Shown here one piece after another: positions 61,327-64,000 of a stretch of 64,000 bases of DNA. A model generated the notes under the pieces. It did not search any database. It was not told the DNA's origin and worked only from the letters and a program-made list of their open reading frames with translations. Every line of letters begins with the position of its first letter. The first letter of the stretch is position 1. A program made the translations under genes and the position numbers. Source of the DNA: Kitasatospora sp. MAA4. GTDB taxonomy: Bacteria > Actinomycetota > Actinomycetes > Streptomycetales > Streptomycetaceae. The stretch spans positions 186,001 to 250,000 of the forward strand of contig NZ_JARZAI010000007.1 of NCBI RefSeq assembly GCF_029893355.1. The letters run 5' to 3'.

Positions 61327-64000
61327 ATGCTCAGCGCCGTGGATCAGATGTCGGTCAGTCCCGTGTTCGTCGGCCGTGGCAGCGAGACCGCCACCCTCAT
61401 GGCGGCGCTGCGCCGTGCCTCGGCGGGGCAGCCGCAGGCGCTGCTGATCGGTGGTGAGGCGGGCGTCGGCAAGACCCGTCTGCTGGAGGAGTTCCTCTGC
61501 GCGGCCGAGGCCGAGGCCGACGGCAAGGGCAAGGGCGCGGGACCGGACGCCGCAGCCGTGACGATGCTCGGCGGCTGCCTGGAGGTTGGCGCCGAGGGCC
61601 TGCCGTACGCCCCGCTGGTGACGGCCCTGCGCCGGCTGTACCGCCGTCTCGGCCCCGAACTGCGCACGGCCGCCACCGGGATGGAGGCCCATCTCTCCCG
61701 GCTGCTCCCCGAGTTCGGCGACGTCGACAGCGAGCCCAACGACGAGTACGGCCGGGCCCGGCTCTTCGAGCACATCGGCCGCCTCTTCGAGCGGCTCAGC
61801 GCGCAGCGCACGCTCGTCCTGGCGATCGAGGACCTGCACTGGTCCGACCGCTCCACCCGCGAGCTGCTGGCCTACCTGATCAGCACGCTGCAGCGCTCGA
61901 GGGTGCTGATCCTGGCCACCTACCGCACCGACGACCTGCACCGCCGCCACCCGCTGCGGCCCTTCCTCGCCGAGCTGGAGCGCCAGCGCACCGTGCAGCG
62001 GATGGAGTTGGACCGCTTCGAGTGCCAGGAGGTGGCCGCCCAGCTGGCCGGCATCCTGCGGATCGAGAACCCGGACCGCCAGCTGGTGGAGCGGATCCAC
62101 CGGCGCTCCGAGGGCAACCCGTTCTTCGTCGAGGAGCTGGCCCACTCCTACCAGGACGGCTGTTCGGTGGGCCTGAGCGACTCACTGCGGGACATCCTGC
62201 TGGTCCGCGTCGAGGCGCTGCCCGAGGAGACCCAACGGGTGCTCAGGATCGCGGCCGAGGGCGGTTCCCGGGTGGAGCACGAGCTGCTGGCCGCCGTCCT
62301 GGACGGTCCCGAGGACGAGCTGATCGACGCGCTGCGCACCGCCGTCGGCGCCAACATCCTCCAGCTGGACAAGGACGGCGAGGGCTACCGCTTCCGCCAC
62401 GCGCTGGTCCGCGAGGCGGTCTCGGACGACCTGCTGCCGGGCGAGCGCCACCGGATCAACCGCCGCTTCGCCGCCGCCCTGGAGGCCGATCCCGGCCTGG
62501 TCCAGCGCGACGAGCGCCCGGCCAGGCTGGCCAACTACTGGTACCAGGCCCACGATCCGGCCCGCGCGCTGCCCACCGCGCTGGACGCGGCCCGGGCGGC
62601 CCGGCGCCGCAACGCCTTCGCCGAGCAGCTGCGGCTGCTGGAGCGGGCCGTCGAACTCTGGGACGAGGTGGACGAGGAGTCCCTGCGCACCACCCTGCGC
62701 CCGCACGACTGGGCCGAGACCTACCCGCCCTGCTGCTGCGTCCCGGGCACCTGCGGCACCGAGTGCGACCGGCTGCGGCTGGTCGACGTGCTGGCCGAGG
62801 CCGTCGTCGCGGCCCGTCGCTCCGGCGACCGCGAGCGCGGGCTCAGCCTCACCAAGCGCGGGCTCAAGCAGGTGGACGAGAACGAGAACCCGCTGCGCAG
62901 CGCCTGGTTCCGGATGCACCGGTCGCGGATGCTGGGCCACCTCAACCGGGCCGGCGGCGTCGAGGAACTCGCGCACGCCCTGCGGCTGGTGGAGGGCCGT
63001 CCGCCGTCCGCCGTGCAGGCGGAGGTGTTCGCGATGGGCGCCTCGATGAGCATGCTGCGGGTGGCCACCGAGGGGGACGTCGCGCTCGCCGAGCGGGCCG
63101 TCGAGATCGCCCGGCAGGTCGGCGCCAAGAGCGTGGAGCTGCATGCGCGGATGACGCTGGGCACCCTGTACAACGACTTCGGCGAACCCGAGCGGGGCGT
63201 CGCCTCGCTGCGCGCCGCCGTCGCGGCCGCCCGCGAGCTCGGCGTTCCAGAGGTGCTCACCCGGGGTCTGAACAACCTGGCCAGCATGCTCGCTCATCTC
63301 GGCCAGGCCGAGGAGGCAACCGCGCTGGCCCGGGAGGGCCTTGAGGTGGCCGGCCGGCTCGGCCTGCTCCGCAACACCGGGGCGATCCTGGCCGGGAACC
63401 TCGCCGAGTGCCTGATCCTGAGCGGTCGGCCGGCCGAGGCCGCCGAGGTGCTGGCCGGCTGGGACGACGGCGGCCGGGCCGAGAGATACGACGAGTACCT
63501 GTACCGGATCCGGGGTGAAGTCACTTTCCTGCAGGGCGACTTCGCGCTGACCGCCGAGCACCTGGTGAAGACCCGGCTGAACTCCCGGGACGATCAGCCA
63601 CAGCACGTGCTGCCCACCGCCCGGCTGGCGATCGACCTCGCGGGGCGCACCGGCAGGCCGCTGGAGGCCCGTGCCGAGCTGCTGACGGCGCTGGACCGGC
63701 AGTTGCCCCCGCAGGGCGACAACCGGCTGCTGCCGGTGCTGGCCAGGGCGGCCGCCGTGGAGGCGGACTCGCGCGGCCTGCCCTCGGCCGACCTCGGCCG
63801 GGAGCTGGTCCTTGAGCGGATCGCCGAGGCGCTCGGCCGGCAGCGGCCGGTGGTCCCGCTGCACGTGGGGTGGGCGCGGCTGGCCGAGGCCGAGCTGGCC
63901 CGCGCGGCCGGCGCCGACACCCCGACGCACTGGGCCGCCGCGCTCACCCCGCTGCGGGCCGCCGGGCTGCCGTATCCGCTGGTGCTGGCGCTGCTCGGGG
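61327..64000 (+). CDS. LAL-type ATPase regulator, C-terminus beyond the window
   Basis: The visible 891 residues are an AAA/STAND ATPase and TPR-like repeats typical of large LuxR-type (LAL) regulators; the C-terminal LuxR helix-turn-helix would lie past the edge. Walker A is LIGGEAGVGKTRLLEE (Lys49), Walker B is LVLAIEDLHWSDRS. A run of five cysteines (Cys469, 470, 471, 476, 480: PPCCCVPGTCGTEC) sits between the ATPase part and the repeats. The ATG at 61327 is chosen; GTG at 61339 or ATG at 61348 are possible, as no ribosome-binding site is clear. Target genes unknown. Confidence 0.85.
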   Translation, partial: MLSAVDQMSVSPVFVGRGSETATLMAALRRASAGQPQALLIGGEAGVGKTRLLEEFLCAAEAEADGKGKGAGPDAAAVTMLGGCLEVGAEGLPYAPLVTALRRLYRRLGPELRTAATGMEAHLSRLLPEFGDVDSEPNDEYGRARLFEHIGRLFERLSAQRTLVLAIEDLHWSDRSTRELLAYLISTLQRSRVLILATYRTDDLHRRHPLRPFLAELERQRTVQRMELDRFECQEVAAQLAGILRIENPDRQLVERIHRRSEGNPFFVEELAHSYQDGCSVGLSDSLRDILLVRVEALPEETQRVLRIAAEGGSRVEHELLAAVLDGPEDELIDALRTAVGANILQLDKDGEGYRFRHALVREAVSDDLLPGERHRINRRFAAALEADPGLVQRDERPARLANYWYQAHDPARALPTALDAARAARRRNAFAEQLRLLERAVELWDEVDEESLRTTLRPHDWAETYPPCCCVPGTCGTECDRLRLVDVLAEAVVAARRSGDRERGLSLTKRGLKQVDENENPLRSAWFRMHRSRMLGHLNRAGGVEELAHALRLVEGRPPSAVQAEVFAMGASMSMLRVATEGDVALAERAVEIARQVGAKSVELHARMTLGTLYNDFGEPERGVASLRAAVAAARELGVPEVLTRGLNNLASMLAHLGQAEEATALAREGLEVAGRLGLLRNTGAILAGNLAECLILSGRPAEAAEVLAGWDDGGRAERYDEYLYRIRGEVTFLQGDFALTAEHLVKTRLNSRDDQPQHVLPTARLAIDLAGRTGRPLEARAELLTALDRQLPPQGDNRLLPVLARAAAVEADSRGLPSADLGRELVLERIAEALGRQRPVVPLHVGWARLAEAELARAAGADTPTHWAAALTPLRAAGLPYPLVLALLG

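Overview
The window is a very GC-rich actinomycete chromosome segment. Codons end mostly in G or C, GTG starts are common, stops and starts often overlap as GTGA or ATGA, and XRE/DUF397 pairs, class A PBPs and LAL regulators are present. The gene set and order match the core chromosome of Streptomycetaceae (Streptomyces or Kitasatospora type, remembered S. coelicolor SCO54xx-SCO55xx neighbourhood). I cannot name the species.

Region 1 (1-13.2 kb) is the GlgE glucan pathway. On the minus strand run glgE, treS, mak and glgB, then a truncated pta. On the plus strand lies divergent glgP. Trehalose is isomerised to maltose (TreS), phosphorylated (Mak), polymerised (GlgE), branched (GlgB) and degraded by GlgP; glgX lies further on at 23.8-26.0 kb.

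Region 2 (13.2-20.1 kb) looks accessory. It holds a three-gene type VII secretion-like cassette (WXG100-like protein, large WXG-containing protein, membrane-anchored protein), a divergent ABM-monooxygenase/TetR pair, a micro-operon of three overlapping small genes, and an XRE-DUF5753/DUF397 pair. Three intergenic hairpins with the same GGGAAGTCGG/CCGACTTCCC core punctuate the first 4.7 kb.

Region 3 (20.1-30.6 kb) has a heterodimeric ABC exporter with one degenerate ATP site, glgX, two tandem lipoprotein L,D-transpeptidases, an RsbW-like ATPase and a VapBC-type toxin-antitoxin pair.

Region 4 (30.6-37.4 kb) is the glycine/serine operon gcvT-gcvH-glyA-sdaA behind a tandem glycine riboswitch, followed by two SseB-family paralogues. 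Region 5 (37.7-45.3 kb) is a five-gene oligopeptide ABC importer, a TRIC-family channel and an IclR regulator.

Region 6 (45.4-64.0 kb) is a housekeeping run: iscS, mnmA, a LOG-family gene, an SDR, a class A PBP, a MetE-like gene, ligA, a GGDEF-EAL c-di-GMP protein, gatC, gatA, a small membrane protein, gatB, a small hypothetical gene and a truncated LAL regulator. A 160-bp element with 22-bp terminal inverted repeats abuts the ligA stop codon. I found no tRNA, rRNA, CRISPR array or transposase.
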